The notes: generated by a model not told the origin, from the sequence alone. 64,000 nt of DNA from Sphingobacterium alkalisoli (GCF_005049105.1 NZ_SUKA01000002.1:186001-250000), one strand, 5' to 3'. Positions 25,891 to 36,689 are shown, counted from the stretch's first letter. A program made the numbers and translations.

Positions 25891-26952
25891 TTATTTAAGT
25901 ATAGGGTTGAAATAATCGGCAACAACAGCTCTATCACGTATCACCAGGGTATCTTTTGTCAAAATTTGACCACTAATTGTATTTGGGTTATTCCCAATAG
26001 CAATATTATTATAAATGATTTGATAATCGAGATACAATACATCCCTATCCTGATTTCCCCAGCTCTTTTTGTCTCCTTTCTTCACAAATGAACCTGTTCC
26101 TGTAGCCGTATATCCCGGAGAATTTGTAGAAACAGTACAGTTGCCTTCAGCATCAAAATTCAATAGCAATGTGCACGTAAAAATGTTTCCACCTACCGCA
26201 TCCCTAAGCTGTATAGGAAATTCAATCGAATTAAGGGACTTAGTGCTTAATAAATTTACTTCGTCATTTGCGACATGAGCAGCATGGCGTGTGACGTTTC
26301 TGGATACATCTCCGGTCATTATATCAACGCCTCGGCGAAGATAGTTTCCATGCCAGGTATTGACGTATTTAATAACATACAGTACGTAATCTTGGGGTCT
26401 TGTCTGCCAATCGGTATCGATATATCTGTTTGGATCATTCAATGTAGATTTTCCGCGTAAGATGGAGTCAGCTCCTGTAACGTTTTTCATTACTAAAGGA
26501 ATAACGTAGTTACTTTGTATTGCAAGTGGATCTGCAAAGAATTCATCGGTTAATTGTACCTCTACACCACCAAGAATATTTCCGGGCGTGATGACGATTT
26601 TATCCGATTCTAATTTGTAATAAGAAGATGGCATGGGCAACACTTTGGTTACACCATTAGTGAAGTATAGGTGGTCGGTTAAGCTCTCTTCGACTGCTAT
26701 TCCTATTTCAATTTGCTTGGTGTTATTACGTGTGCCTCCTAGAGCCGCTTTTATACTGACTTTGTGGTCGTTGTCCAGCGAATTGTCAACCTGCGAATCT
26801 TCTCCCAGTACCAGTGTCCTGATCGGATATTGTGATGCAAAATATACAGTTTGATAGTCAAAATCCGGATGTACGATCTCTTGATTTCCACATGAGAACA
26901 AGGTAGACAAAAGTACACCCAGAATTCCTAATATAGTTCTTTTCTTTTTCAT
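25891..26952 (-). CDS. XusE-like surface glycan-binding lipoprotein (DUF1735/DUF5627 type)
   Basis: 353-residue lipoprotein (lipobox LFSCG near residue 20). The N-terminal half (about 35-165) is the DUF1735-type Ig-like domain, with QTVYFASQYPIRTLVLG at its start and SNYVIPLVMKNVTGADS at its end. The C-terminal half (about 195-350) resembles DUF5627, with DRDVLYLDYQIIYNN. It has no enzyme motif. By position (after SusC-SusD-SusC-SusD and before the GH10-like gene) it corresponds to xusE of the Prevotella xylan utilisation system and would bind xylan at the surface, assisting SusD. Domain names are from recall of the families. Confidence 0.85.
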   Translation of the reverse strand: MKKKRTILGILGVLLSTLFSCGNQEIVHPDFDYQTVYFASQYPIRTLVLGEDSQVDNSLDNDHKVSIKAALGGTRNNTKQIEIGIAVEESLTDHLYFTNGVTKVLPMPSSYYKLESDKIVITPGNILGGVEVQLTDEFFADPLAIQSNYVIPLVMKNVTGADSILRGKSTLNDPNRYIDTDWQTRPQDYVLYVIKYVNTWHGNYLRRGVDIMTGDVSRNVTRHAAHVANDEVNLLSTKSLNSIEFPIQLRDAVGGNIFTCTLLLNFDAEGNCTVSTNSPGYTATGTGSFVKKGDKKSWGNQDRDVLYLDYQIIYNNIAIGNNPNTISGQILTKDTLVIRDRAVVADYFNPILK

Positions 26953-26976
26953 ATGCTTATATTCATTATAACTAGG

Positions 26977-28749
26977 TTAATCCCAACCTTTGTTCTGTTG
27001 TATATTATTATATTTAAGGATTTCCGAATAAGGAATAGGTCCGTAGTACATATAATCCTGAAACGACCTGTTTTCTACATTGATCGGAACAATAGAATTT
27101 CCATTGATATCTATTCCCTTGGCCGTTTCATTTAAGTTTACTTTCCAACGACGCAAGTCCCAAAACCTGAATCCTTCAAAGCACAGTTCTAAACGACGTT
27201 CATTACGAATGAGTTCCCGCATTTTGTCTTGGTCAGCTTTACATTTTTCTAAATAGGGATCATTTGTGCCTCCTACACCAGCTCTTTTACGGATAGCTTT
27301 AATGATATCGTAGGCTGAGAACCCGTTCCCACCGTTACCGGTCGGCCCCCATGCTTCGTTGGCAGCTTCGGCATATATTAAATACATCTCTGTATAGCGA
27401 ATTCTGGGGTTATAATGCGTCTTTCCTGTAGTCGAAGAAGGATTGACATTGACATCCATACGCAAACGTTTTTTCATATAATAACCTGTACGGGTAGAGG
27501 TTTCTCTAATATTGATACCATCTCCAGTTGCCATTCCTGTAGCCGTACCTGTGTAAATGACAGAATTTTCTACCCCTGCAGTACTGCCGTTGTAGATTAT
27601 GTATCGCGCGAGTCGTGGATCTCTCCCAACGAATGGATTTGTTGCTTCATACTCACTGTCTTCATCGGTAATTGGGTAGCCGTTGGCCATAGGGAAAGCT
27701 TCAGCCAAATTTTGCGAGGGATTCATAAAACCTGTTCCAAACAGGGAAGGCGGAAAGTGTTGTGCTTCCTGTGTCGTGTTATTCGTGGATAAGTTTTCCC
27801 GCCAGATAATTTCGGGAGGGTTAACGCCGCCACTCAACCCATCAATTTCCGTTTGATTGGTGTAATAGCTCATGCCATTGCTTGGTAACGCATCTGCTCC
27901 GCCTTTGTAGTTGATGATGATTGCAGCATAATTTGCTGCTTCGGCCCAACTTGTTGAATTACCGGCGTCTTGAAAGGCGGGACTAGAAGCCAATAAAGCT
28001 GTGCGGCTCCTGAAAGCGTCTGCAATTAGCCCATTGAACAATTGACGTGAGTATTCGCCCATTACGCGATTGTAAGTTTCCAAATTACTCGTAACTGCAC
28101 GGAATTTTTCAGGGATTTGCGTCGACGAACTTAAATTATTATATTCATAGGGGAGGTTTTCTAGTGCTTTATCTAAGTCGCTGTAAATCTGTGTTAAACA
28201 ATCCGCGAATGTAGCTCGACCTTGATTGAAATCCGAATCTATAGTTTGGAAAGCTGTAACGATAGGTACACCCAATAATTGGCCGTCGCTAGTAAATCCT
28301 GCATGATTACGCAATAAATAGTACATAAATAAAGCGCGGAGGCCATACGCCTCACCTTTCATACGCATATTGAATAATTGGGCTGCTTCTTGGTCCTCGG
28401 CCCATTTTACCTTATCTACATTCTCTAAAAAGAGATTTAGGTATTGTATGGCGCCGAATGCAGTCTGCCAAAGATTAACTGGATTGTTGGCAGCGGTCCA
28501 AGTTCCGGTCGCCATTTTGAGATAATCGTTGTCTTTCTGGTTGGTTACAGCATCGTCTGTGGCATACTCACTATTGTCATAATAAGTCGGGATGGAGCGA
28601 TATGCATTCACCAGAAAACCTTGCGCATAGCCCGCATCGGTATACATCTGTTCGATTGTTTTTAGATTTTCAGGATCAGGATTCAAAAGTTTTTTGCAAC
28701 CGGATAGAATAAAGAGAAACAACCCAAGTATTAATATTCTAATTTTCAT
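26977..28749 (-). CDS. SusD-like lipoprotein (XusD position)
   Basis: 590-residue SusD/RagB lipoprotein (lipobox FILSGC near residue 18, then KKLLNPDPENL). N-terminal TPR region about 75-260, SusD-typical MKGEAYGLRALFMYYLLRNH near residue 130, and the C-terminal signature MRELIRNERRLELCFEGFRF then WDLRRW near residue 545. It works with the SusC at 28774, which ends 25 bases before it on the same strand. As XusD-like it would bind xylan or long xylo-oligosaccharides at the surface and hand them to the pore. Confidence 0.96.
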   Translation of the reverse strand: MKIRILILGLFLFILSGCKKLLNPDPENLKTIEQMYTDAGYAQGFLVNAYRSIPTYYDNSEYATDDAVTNQKDNDYLKMATGTWTAANNPVNLWQTAFGAIQYLNLFLENVDKVKWAEDQEAAQLFNMRMKGEAYGLRALFMYYLLRNHAGFTSDGQLLGVPIVTAFQTIDSDFNQGRATFADCLTQIYSDLDKALENLPYEYNNLSSSTQIPEKFRAVTSNLETYNRVMGEYSRQLFNGLIADAFRSRTALLASSPAFQDAGNSTSWAEAANYAAIIINYKGGADALPSNGMSYYTNQTEIDGLSGGVNPPEIIWRENLSTNNTTQEAQHFPPSLFGTGFMNPSQNLAEAFPMANGYPITDEDSEYEATNPFVGRDPRLARYIIYNGSTAGVENSVIYTGTATGMATGDGINIRETSTRTGYYMKKRLRMDVNVNPSSTTGKTHYNPRIRYTEMYLIYAEAANEAWGPTGNGGNGFSAYDIIKAIRKRAGVGGTNDPYLEKCKADQDKMRELIRNERRLELCFEGFRFWDLRRWKVNLNETAKGIDINGNSIVPINVENRSFQDYMYYGPIPYSEILKYNNIQQNKGWD

Positions 28750-28773
28750 AATGTACGTTGTTAAATGAATTAA

Positions 28774-31608
28774 TTAAAAGGAAGCTTTAAATCCAATATT
28801 ATAGAAGCGATATTGAGGAGCTGATCCAATGTTGGTTTCCATCATTTTACTTTCTTTAGAGATGACCAGTAAATTATCCCCGTTGGCATATATACTTAGG
28901 CCACGTAGAAACGAACTGTTGAGCGTGCTTTTGTCAAAATCGTATGTCAGTTGTACTCTACTTAAGTTGAATCGATTATTTTTGTACATCCAATAGGTAG
29001 AGTTTAGGAAATTGTTGCTATTAGAAGTCGTTGTTAGTCGCGGATATGATCCTAGATCGTCGACTTCCCATTCGCCAGCTGTGTTCTTTTCAATTGTTGT
29101 ACGATCTAAGACGACATCTGAGTACTTGCTAGAACCTCTAATCCAATGATAGGCTGTATTGTTGAACCCTATGGCACCCGATTGACCATTTCCTAGAGCA
29201 AAAAGTGTAACGTTTTTCCATTTTAAAGTCACATTGACACCGTAGGTAAATGGTGATACGGCCCATCCATTTTGACCCAACTCCACTTGATCTCTGGAAT
29301 CAATCAGACCGTCGTTGTTGACGTCCCGGTACTTGATGTCGCCAGGTAACACCTCTCCGAAGGTCTGTCTTGCATGGTTGTCGATCTCCGCCTGGTTCAT
29401 AAATATGCCCTCGCTGATGTAACCCCAGTAGGCGTCAAGTGCTTTCCCTGATCTGTATTGATAATCATCTTCATATACTTCGTCTCGTTGGGTAGCCCGA
29501 GAGCTGAAATACATGCCAGTCAACCCAACTGAGTAATTCAATTCTCCAACTTTATGGTTTAAATTGACGGAATAATCGACACCAGATCGGCGATCATTGT
29601 TGTAATTTAAGTAAGGAAGGAAGGAAAAATCCCAATTTGAAAAATACGATGGAAATATTGTTGAGCCTTGTGTTAATAATCCTCTTGTATCCTGTCTAAA
29701 ATAGTTGGCATCTACTGTAATCAGGTTATTGAACATAGCTGCATCTAGCCCGATCCTAAACTCGTTTCTTTTTATAAAGGAAAGGCCTAAATTTTCCCCC
29801 TGTCGGGAACCAGTCGTCCAACCACCCGCCACGCCATCTCGCCATTGATACCAGCCACCATCATTTACAAAATATCCTTGGTACATGTAATAATTGCTGA
29901 TATCGATATCTTGATTTAACGAGCCATAAGAAGCCGCTAACTTCAGATTATCGAAGAAGGAAATATTTTCTTTGAAAAAGGTTTCGTCACTTATACGCCA
30001 TCCCAGTGTGATGGTTGGGGAGAGGGCTGTCCGATTGCCAGGAGCCAGTTTCGCCGAATGTACTACCGCACCCGTAAAGTCCACATAATATCTATGCTTG
30101 TAATTGTAAGCGACCTGTAGACCTAGGTTGGCATTTCTTACAGGTTGATATGTGCTGCCATCGTGGTTCGCATCTTTGGCTTGTTGGATATGATATCCCC
30201 AACCCAATAGCGAAGCGTTTATATTATGATCAAAATTGAATGTTCGGTCGTAATCTAATTGCGCTCTGAATGACATCGTTTGATTATAGTTGGCCTCACC
30301 AATGTATTCATTAGTAGAATTAACGTCGTTGTTAAATTTGGTTAGCGAGGTAATCATTGTTTTGCCATCAATATTGGACCAAGTTGGCTGGTATACAGCA
30401 TAATCTTCGTTAAAGGCCTCATTGTAATAAGTTTGGTAGTCCAGACTATAACCTCCATTTAAGGATAGTCCCTGTGTTATATCCCTTAAATCCGCGTTGG
30501 CGTTTACGTTAAACATAAATCGTCGGCTTTTGGATTTAATGTAACCTGCTACCAACATGTCGCCAAAGGTATTAGTCTGATCATTAGAAGTTCCTCCCAA
30601 TAAATATTGACCATCGACTATATTATTGCTGCTTTGCACGATAGTTTGTAAAGTTGTATTTTCGGGGTCAAACATGTTGATCGGAACCAAAGGAGAGAAC
30701 CAGTTTGGACGAAGCGTAGCGGCTGCTCCCCAAAAATCTCCTCTTGCTCTATATGTGTCAGAAACGATAGCTACAGCGTCTGTGGATGCCGTGAGCCAGT
30801 TTGTTAGATTCATGTCTACATTGGCTCTAACATTGAAATTGAGTGCATTATTATTTTTTGTATCGCCATATTTTAAGATGTCATTATCATAGGATAATCC
30901 TAAATTTGTGTAATAACGCGCGCGCTCATTTCCTCCTGAAATCTCCGTGGTAAGATCTGATCTTGAATATACCTTTTTAAGGTACTCGGATGAGTAGAAA
31001 TCGACATCTGGATATTGGTAAGGATTTTCGCCAGTGGAAGTATGGTAGATTTGCTCTGCTGTATATCTTTCCGAAATGCCATCGTTGCGTGATGCTTCAT
31101 TGAAAAACGTCATGTATTCTGCTGCATTCAAATAGGTAGGATAACGCTTAGGCGAATATAAACCGGTATTTGCTCGGACATCTATGCTGATGGGCTCTAC
31201 CACACCTCTTTTGGTGGTAATCAATATTACCCCTTTGGCTGCGTTGCTACCATAAAGTGCAACATTGCTTGCGCCTTTCAATACGGTTACAGATTCTACT
31301 TCAACCATACGGACATCTCCGGCACTACGAGGTACGCCATCTACCAATATCAACGGGCTCTGTCCCCAAACATTACTCGTATATCCTCCGACAAAGCTCT
31401 CTAGATTATCTAAGCTATATGTACCATAGCTTTTAGTTAGTATTTCGGTTATACTAGCGCTCGATACACCTCCTAAGAGATCTGTTTTTGCAGTTTTGCC
31501 AAATGCTACATTCACCAGACTGTCTTTACTTTCTTGTGCATATAAGCTCAGAGAGCCGCTTAATAGCAATGCAAAGAGAATATTATATGTTTTCTTATTT
31601 TTTTTCAT
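28774..31608 (-). CDS. Short SusC-like TonB-dependent importer (XusC position), no CarboxypepD domain
   Basis: 944-residue outer-membrane importer with signal peptide ending SLYAQ near residue 25. Unlike the other two SusC proteins in the window, the mature protein goes almost directly into the plug: SLVNVAFGKTAKTDLLGGVS near residue 30, then SPLILVDGVPRS and SVTVLKGASNVALYGSNAAKG. The usual N-terminal carboxypeptidase-regulatory-like sandwich is missing. The barrel (about 220-944) is complete and ends YRFYNIGFKASF. A plausible TonB-box-like stretch is DSLVNVAFG. It pairs with SusD at 26977 and follows another SusCD pair on the same strand. The tandem layout matches xusA-B-C-D operons. Confidence 0.95.
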   Translation of the reverse strand: MKKNKKTYNILFALLLSGSLSLYAQESKDSLVNVAFGKTAKTDLLGGVSSASITEILTKSYGTYSLDNLESFVGGYTSNVWGQSPLILVDGVPRSAGDVRMVEVESVTVLKGASNVALYGSNAAKGVILITTKRGVVEPISIDVRANTGLYSPKRYPTYLNAAEYMTFFNEASRNDGISERYTAEQIYHTSTGENPYQYPDVDFYSSEYLKKVYSRSDLTTEISGGNERARYYTNLGLSYDNDILKYGDTKNNNALNFNVRANVDMNLTNWLTASTDAVAIVSDTYRARGDFWGAAATLRPNWFSPLVPINMFDPENTTLQTIVQSSNNIVDGQYLLGGTSNDQTNTFGDMLVAGYIKSKSRRFMFNVNANADLRDITQGLSLNGGYSLDYQTYYNEAFNEDYAVYQPTWSNIDGKTMITSLTKFNNDVNSTNEYIGEANYNQTMSFRAQLDYDRTFNFDHNINASLLGWGYHIQQAKDANHDGSTYQPVRNANLGLQVAYNYKHRYYVDFTGAVVHSAKLAPGNRTALSPTITLGWRISDETFFKENISFFDNLKLAASYGSLNQDIDISNYYMYQGYFVNDGGWYQWRDGVAGGWTTGSRQGENLGLSFIKRNEFRIGLDAAMFNNLITVDANYFRQDTRGLLTQGSTIFPSYFSNWDFSFLPYLNYNNDRRSGVDYSVNLNHKVGELNYSVGLTGMYFSSRATQRDEVYEDDYQYRSGKALDAYWGYISEGIFMNQAEIDNHARQTFGEVLPGDIKYRDVNNDGLIDSRDQVELGQNGWAVSPFTYGVNVTLKWKNVTLFALGNGQSGAIGFNNTAYHWIRGSSKYSDVVLDRTTIEKNTAGEWEVDDLGSYPRLTTTSNSNNFLNSTYWMYKNNRFNLSRVQLTYDFDKSTLNSSFLRGLSIYANGDNLLVISKESKMMETNIGSAPQYRFYNIGFKASF

Positions 31609-31632
31609 TACTGTTCTCTTATGTTTTATGAA

Positions 31633-33528
31633 TTACCAACCTGGATTTTGTTGAAAACCCTCATACATGGTTACATCACTTTGAAGGAACGGAAACCAAT
31701 AGTGTTTTTGTTCAAGCTTGCGTTCCACTAAGACCGTTTCTCTAAAGTTCAATACCCTTGCGTTTTTTGGGTCTGCATAGACATCATCATTCGACATTCC
31801 GCGATCGAATTGAACAGCTTTTTTTAGTGTGTATGGTTGTTCGGTTAATAGCAACCATCTGCGAAGATCTATAAATCGATGCCCTTCAAAGGCTAATTCT
31901 ACGGCACGTTCTCGTCTGACCTCGTGCAGGAAAGCATCAGTAGACCCCAAAAATTTACTGTGTACTGGATCAATTCCTGCACGTTCTCTGACTTTATTAA
32001 CTGCGTCTGCTGCCGTGAGGTTATAAGTGGCAGCTTTGCCTTGCGGCGAACCATAGCCAATCGATGTTGCTTCAGCATACATTAAATAAACATCTGCTAA
32101 ACGCATGAAGCTTAAAACAAATACGTTATTGTCTTGATATCCATCGTAATCATTCACGAGCTTATTCGTGAACTTAGAATTCATATATCCGGTCAACACC
32201 GCTTTTGCCGGATTGGCTGTCCTGTATAACCCACCCGTGAATAAGCTCGCGTATTGTCTATATTCATCGTTTCCAACACTACCTGCTCTGGATACGCATT
32301 TTTCTCCGTCAATAATAATATCATGATAGAATCTAGGATCCCTATCTTTCCAAGGATACTGTGGGTCGAATCCAGACTCGGGATCTGCCTGAGTAATATC
32401 TGCTGGCAAAGGAAGTCCATTTGACATACCATAATAGTCTACATAATTTGCCGTAGGGTAAACTTTAATACCAGAAGCATTAATTGTGGGCGGACGGTAA
32501 TCATTGACTTGGTTCCAACGCCATCTAGCTCCACTTTCGATCAGATTTTCCACAAAAATGGCTTCTTTTAGCCCAGGTATCTTGCCACTTTGATTATAGG
32601 TATAAAATATTTGTGTATACTGCGAGAAGCTTGCTAATTCATATCTGTTAGTCGATTCCGTTAAATTTAGGGCTTCGGCAAATGCATCAGCAGCTTTTTT
32701 GCAGTATTCTGTATTATATCCGCTAGCTCCAGTTGATTCTTGATTCATCAGCGGACTGCCGGCCCAAAGATAGTTCTTACCAGCGTATGCTAATGCCATA
32801 ATCTTATTGATGCGGAAATTATTATTACCTAAAGTTTGTTTGCCTGCGGTAGTTGCATCCCAATCTATCGGGAGAAGCTCAGCAGCTTTTTGGAAATCCG
32901 CTGCGACTTTTTCCGCTGTCTCACGATAGTTGAGTCTTGGTACTTCGATTACTTCATCGGTAGGAAGGGCACTGTCAATATAAGGAAGACCTCCCCAATA
33001 CTGCATAAGCATAAAATGAAACCAAGCCCTAAAGAAATAAAGTTGTCCCGCTATAAGATTCTTTTCTTCCTGTGTTGCATCGACCATGAGATCGAGATTT
33101 GCTATGCCCACATTAGCCTTACGGATCGCATACCAAGACAATCCCCAAAGTTTGCCTTTTTCAAAACGAGAAGTTGACGAAGCTGATCCACCTGTTTTAA
33201 ACCAGCTGTAATACCTTGTGTTCCAGCCCCAAGAGTCACCTTGATCTACAGCATTGGCCATCAGCCGTGTCTCACCTATTTCCCAATATTCTTCTTCGCC
33301 ATAGTTCCAGTTGTTGTGATATTCTGAGGCACTGACTAGGGGGATACTATTGTATAGTTCTTCCGTAAATCCCTGAAAATTTCTAAAATTCTTAAAAACT
33401 TCTTCAGTTTCTATATCACTATTTGGAGCCTTGTCCAGATATTTTTTGCAAGAGCTTAACCCGAATGAGGTCAACATAATGCATAGGGTAAATAATAGTG
33501 TTTTATTATAATAATTTCTCATCTTCAA
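31633..33528 (-). CDS. SusD-like lipoprotein (XusB position)
   Basis: 631-residue SusD/RagB lipoprotein (lipobox FGLSSC near residue 26, then KKYLDKAPNSD). TPR-like region about 90-290 with AGQLYFFRAWFHFMLMQYWG; C-terminal signature VRRERAVELAFEGHRFIDLR near residue 560; ends GFQQNPGW, as SusD proteins usually do. It pairs with the SusC ending 6 bases upstream at 33534. It is one of two SusD proteins in the operon, so the two pairs may differ in chain length or decoration preference, which cannot be read from sequence. Confidence 0.96.
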   Translation of the reverse strand: MKMRNYYNKTLLFTLCIMLTSFGLSSCKKYLDKAPNSDIETEEVFKNFRNFQGFTEELYNSIPLVSASEYHNNWNYGEEEYWEIGETRLMANAVDQGDSWGWNTRYYSWFKTGGSASSTSRFEKGKLWGLSWYAIRKANVGIANLDLMVDATQEEKNLIAGQLYFFRAWFHFMLMQYWGGLPYIDSALPTDEVIEVPRLNYRETAEKVAADFQKAAELLPIDWDATTAGKQTLGNNNFRINKIMALAYAGKNYLWAGSPLMNQESTGASGYNTEYCKKAADAFAEALNLTESTNRYELASFSQYTQIFYTYNQSGKIPGLKEAIFVENLIESGARWRWNQVNDYRPPTINASGIKVYPTANYVDYYGMSNGLPLPADITQADPESGFDPQYPWKDRDPRFYHDIIIDGEKCVSRAGSVGNDEYRQYASLFTGGLYRTANPAKAVLTGYMNSKFTNKLVNDYDGYQDNNVFVLSFMRLADVYLMYAEATSIGYGSPQGKAATYNLTAADAVNKVRERAGIDPVHSKFLGSTDAFLHEVRRERAVELAFEGHRFIDLRRWLLLTEQPYTLKKAVQFDRGMSNDDVYADPKNARVLNFRETVLVERKLEQKHYWFPFLQSDVTMYEGFQQNPGW

Positions 33529-33533
33529 TTGGT

Positions 33534-36500
33534 TTAAAAGGTGATGTCTAATCCTACATTAAAACGTCTCATGGTTGGGTAAGCTCCAAAGCTTGAGTTA
33601 CCGCTAAAGTTTGATTCACGGTCATCAGGCATTCGAGTCCATAGCCATAAGTTATTTCCATTCAGATAAATTTTACACAAGTTGACGCCAAATCTATTTG
33701 TAAAGTGATTGGGTAATGTATAGCCTATCTCTGCGTTTTTAAGACGAATGTAGGATCCGTCGAACTGATAGCGTGTACCAGATGCCTCTGGTCCAACAGT
33801 GGTAGACCATCTTGGATAAGGTATATCTCCCCCTTCATCTACACTCCAGTAAGTGCCTTCGACATAAGCGACATTGGAAGTCGAATGAAATGTTGGGAAC
33901 GATACTTCACGGGTCACATTGTTTACACCATAGAATTGTAGGAACAGATTCCATCCTTTCCAATCAAATCCGATGGAAGCATTGTAGGTGTTTTGTGGAG
34001 AAGACGAATATTTATATGGTACTACGTCCTGATTATCAATAACGCCGTCAGCATTATAATCGACGATATTGTAGTCACCTGGTAATTTATCATCATTATT
34101 TACATTACGTTGTGTGCTACCGAGGACATCATCCCAGCTTTGTAGAAATCCGTTGTCCAAGTATGCTCTATTCTGCCCTAATGGATAACCTGCATTTTGC
34201 TGATAGGTAGGCCGTAATTTGGGGTCGTCTCTGAATATAACCGTATTGACGGCATGTGTCATGTTAGTGTTTGCAAATAATCTAAGCCCATTGCTAAAAG
34301 TGTGGTTTATACCCAACTCAATTTCATAACCCTTTCCTTTTACTTCCCCTAGATTTGCATTGGGGGCGCTGACACCAAAATAAGAAGGAATAGCACGAGA
34401 ACCTCCTCCGATAATGATATCGGTTCGATGATCCTTAAAAAAATCAATACTACCTGTCACTTTATTTTTAAAAAAGCCAAATTCTAGTGCTAGATTCCTT
34501 TTCTCTGCTGTTTCCCAAGATATATTAGGATTACCTAATTGCGTAATGCTATAGTATGTATATGGGGTATTAGAAGGGATATCTCCCATTACTGTATTAC
34601 CTCCGTATGACCATTGATCTGCATAGAGCCATCGACCATTAACGTTGTCATCTCCAATTCTACCCCAGGAACCGCGGAATTTTAATAGACTTAAAAAGGA
34701 TATATTTTTCATGAACTCTTCATTGGATAGTGTCCACCCGCCGGATAGTCCTGAAAAGAATTCAAATCGATAATCTGGCCCAAATTGCTCAGATCCGTTG
34801 TAAGCACCGTTGACTTCTAAAAAGTATTTCATAGCGTAATTATAGGTTGTACGGAAGACCCAGTCTTCGCGATACCTAGAAAACATACTCCCGGTAGCAA
34901 GCTGCTCTCGCATAAATACGCCCATAGCAGAAACATCATGATCTCCGAACTTGTTAGCATAGTTTAACTGAAAAGAGTAATTCACTCTTCTATACGTAGC
35001 TCCGATATCTACTGCTCCGGATTCTGTAGACCACCTTACGCCATCGGAGAAGTCTAGCTGTGTACCTAGATCGACTTTTCCCTCATACGATACAACTCCT
35101 GTTTCTGGATCTATCCATTTACGTTGCGCATTGTTGTATAAATCATTTATGCCTCTGTCAATTTCTTGAAAAGTATTGTCCAAAGAAAAATTAGCTCGAG
35201 CATTTAAACCTTTGAGAAAAATCTTGAGATCTTGCTCTAATGTGAAATCGGTAGTTAATTGATTTCTGGTTTTTTTCTCTACGCCCGACATAGCTAATAT
35301 GTACACGGAATTAGGTACGTCCGCGTTTTTTGGCTCATAGTAACCCCAAGTGCCGTCCGAATAGACAGGCCACATCGCGTCAGGAGAGGTGCGATAGGCT
35401 GATGCCCAGTAGCCGGTATCACCATCTGCTGCTCCCCAAGGTAATTTACGTACACCGTTTGAACCAAATAGTTTGGTGGAGAATTTTGTCGTGGGAGTTA
35501 GATTGAAATTTAAGTTACTACGTACATTAGTACGTGTATAACCATAACCAGCCGCATAGCCACGCCCATTTTGAATGGTCTTGAATAAATCGCCTTCGGA
35601 GACAAAATCAACATTAGCAAAGTAGGTTACAAAGTCAGACCCTCCTGATACACTTGCACTGGTATTGTGCGACATAGTATAATCTTTAAATAGTTCTTTT
35701 TCCCAGTCCACATTAGGATATTGATCTCTTTCTTGCTCACTGGCGGGATTCCGGTACTTATTAAGGATTTCTTCAGGTAGGTATGATGTCCATGCGCCAC
35801 CGTTGATTAGTATTTCCCGCTCTATGGTTTGATTTTTCAAAGACAGCGCGTCATAGGAGTCATATTTTTCAGGAAGCTTTGAAGCCATTTTTGTCGTCAT
35901 ATTTGATCGGAGCTGTATATTGGCTTTCCCCTTTTTACCTTGCTTAGTTGTAATTAAAATAACTCCGTTAGCTCCTTTAACACCAAATACGGCTGTGGCA
36001 GATGCATCTTTTAATACGGAAACTGTCTCTACGGAGGAAATGTCAACTGAGCTGATAGATCGCTCAATACCGTCGACTAGTATAAGTGGAGAACTGTTAT
36101 TCCACGACGTCTGTGCACGTATTAGCATTTGTGGATCTTCAGCACCCGGCATACCTGTGGACGATGTTGTCACTAGACCTGGAAGATTACCTGTAAGTGC
36201 CATACCGAGGTTAGTAACTCCTCCGGCTCGTTGAAGAACTTCTCCGGTGGTCTGTACGATAGCACCAGTTAAGCTTTCTTTCTTTTGCTTGCCGTAACCA
36301 ACAACTACTGTTTCTTCAATTTCAATGTTATTATTGTTAAGGATAATGCGAAGCTGATCTTGGTTCCTGATCTCAATTTCGACTCGTTCATGACCCAATT
36401 TAGTTACCACAAGCGTCTGAGAAGTAGTAGGTACCCTTAAGGAGAATGTTCCGTCTGCTTCCGAAGAGGTCGCGGCACTTCCACCCTTGACCGAAATAGA

Positions 36501-36689
36501 TGCATTCTCTACAGGTGTATTCTGCTGATCTAGAATCAGTCCATTTAATTGACGATATTGCTGCGCCCTGAGCGTTGGCATGCTGCCAATAAATAAGAGG
36601 ATAGGAATAATTAATAGTGATGAGCGACTCGTTAAGCCCCAAAGTTTCTTCCAGTGTCTCAAAAGAGAACATGTAGATGTTAGCATCAT
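33534..36689 (-). CDS. SusC-like TonB-dependent importer (XusA position)
   Basis: 1051-residue importer with signal peptide ending PTLRAQ near residue 43. The carboxypeptidase-regulatory-like domain spans about 47-120 (LNGLILDQQNTPVENASISV), then a TonB box/plug region (EETVVVGYGKQKKESLTGAI near residue 130; SPLILVDGIERS; VSVLKDASATAVFGVKGANG) and the barrel to the terminal aromatic strand (RRFNVGLDITF). No STN domain, so it is an importer without the sigma signalling arm, consistent with HTCS control. First gene of the minus-strand xus-type operon, facing the HTCS gene across a 560-base intergenic region. AT-rich relative to the SusC at 13695. Confidence 0.96.
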   Translation of the reverse strand: MMLTSTCSLLRHWKKLWGLTSRSSLLIIPILLFIGSMPTLRAQQYRQLNGLILDQQNTPVENASISVKGGSAATSSEADGTFSLRVPTTSQTLVVTKLGHERVEIEIRNQDQLRIILNNNNIEIEETVVVGYGKQKKESLTGAIVQTTGEVLQRAGGVTNLGMALTGNLPGLVTTSSTGMPGAEDPQMLIRAQTSWNNSSPLILVDGIERSISSVDISSVETVSVLKDASATAVFGVKGANGVILITTKQGKKGKANIQLRSNMTTKMASKLPEKYDSYDALSLKNQTIEREILINGGAWTSYLPEEILNKYRNPASEQERDQYPNVDWEKELFKDYTMSHNTSASVSGGSDFVTYFANVDFVSEGDLFKTIQNGRGYAAGYGYTRTNVRSNLNFNLTPTTKFSTKLFGSNGVRKLPWGAADGDTGYWASAYRTSPDAMWPVYSDGTWGYYEPKNADVPNSVYILAMSGVEKKTRNQLTTDFTLEQDLKIFLKGLNARANFSLDNTFQEIDRGINDLYNNAQRKWIDPETGVVSYEGKVDLGTQLDFSDGVRWSTESGAVDIGATYRRVNYSFQLNYANKFGDHDVSAMGVFMREQLATGSMFSRYREDWVFRTTYNYAMKYFLEVNGAYNGSEQFGPDYRFEFFSGLSGGWTLSNEEFMKNISFLSLLKFRGSWGRIGDDNVNGRWLYADQWSYGGNTVMGDIPSNTPYTYYSITQLGNPNISWETAEKRNLALEFGFFKNKVTGSIDFFKDHRTDIIIGGGSRAIPSYFGVSAPNANLGEVKGKGYEIELGINHTFSNGLRLFANTNMTHAVNTVIFRDDPKLRPTYQQNAGYPLGQNRAYLDNGFLQSWDDVLGSTQRNVNNDDKLPGDYNIVDYNADGVIDNQDVVPYKYSSSPQNTYNASIGFDWKGWNLFLQFYGVNNVTREVSFPTFHSTSNVAYVEGTYWSVDEGGDIPYPRWSTTVGPEASGTRYQFDGSYIRLKNAEIGYTLPNHFTNRFGVNLCKIYLNGNNLWLWTRMPDDRESNFSGNSSFGAYPTMRRFNVGLDITF

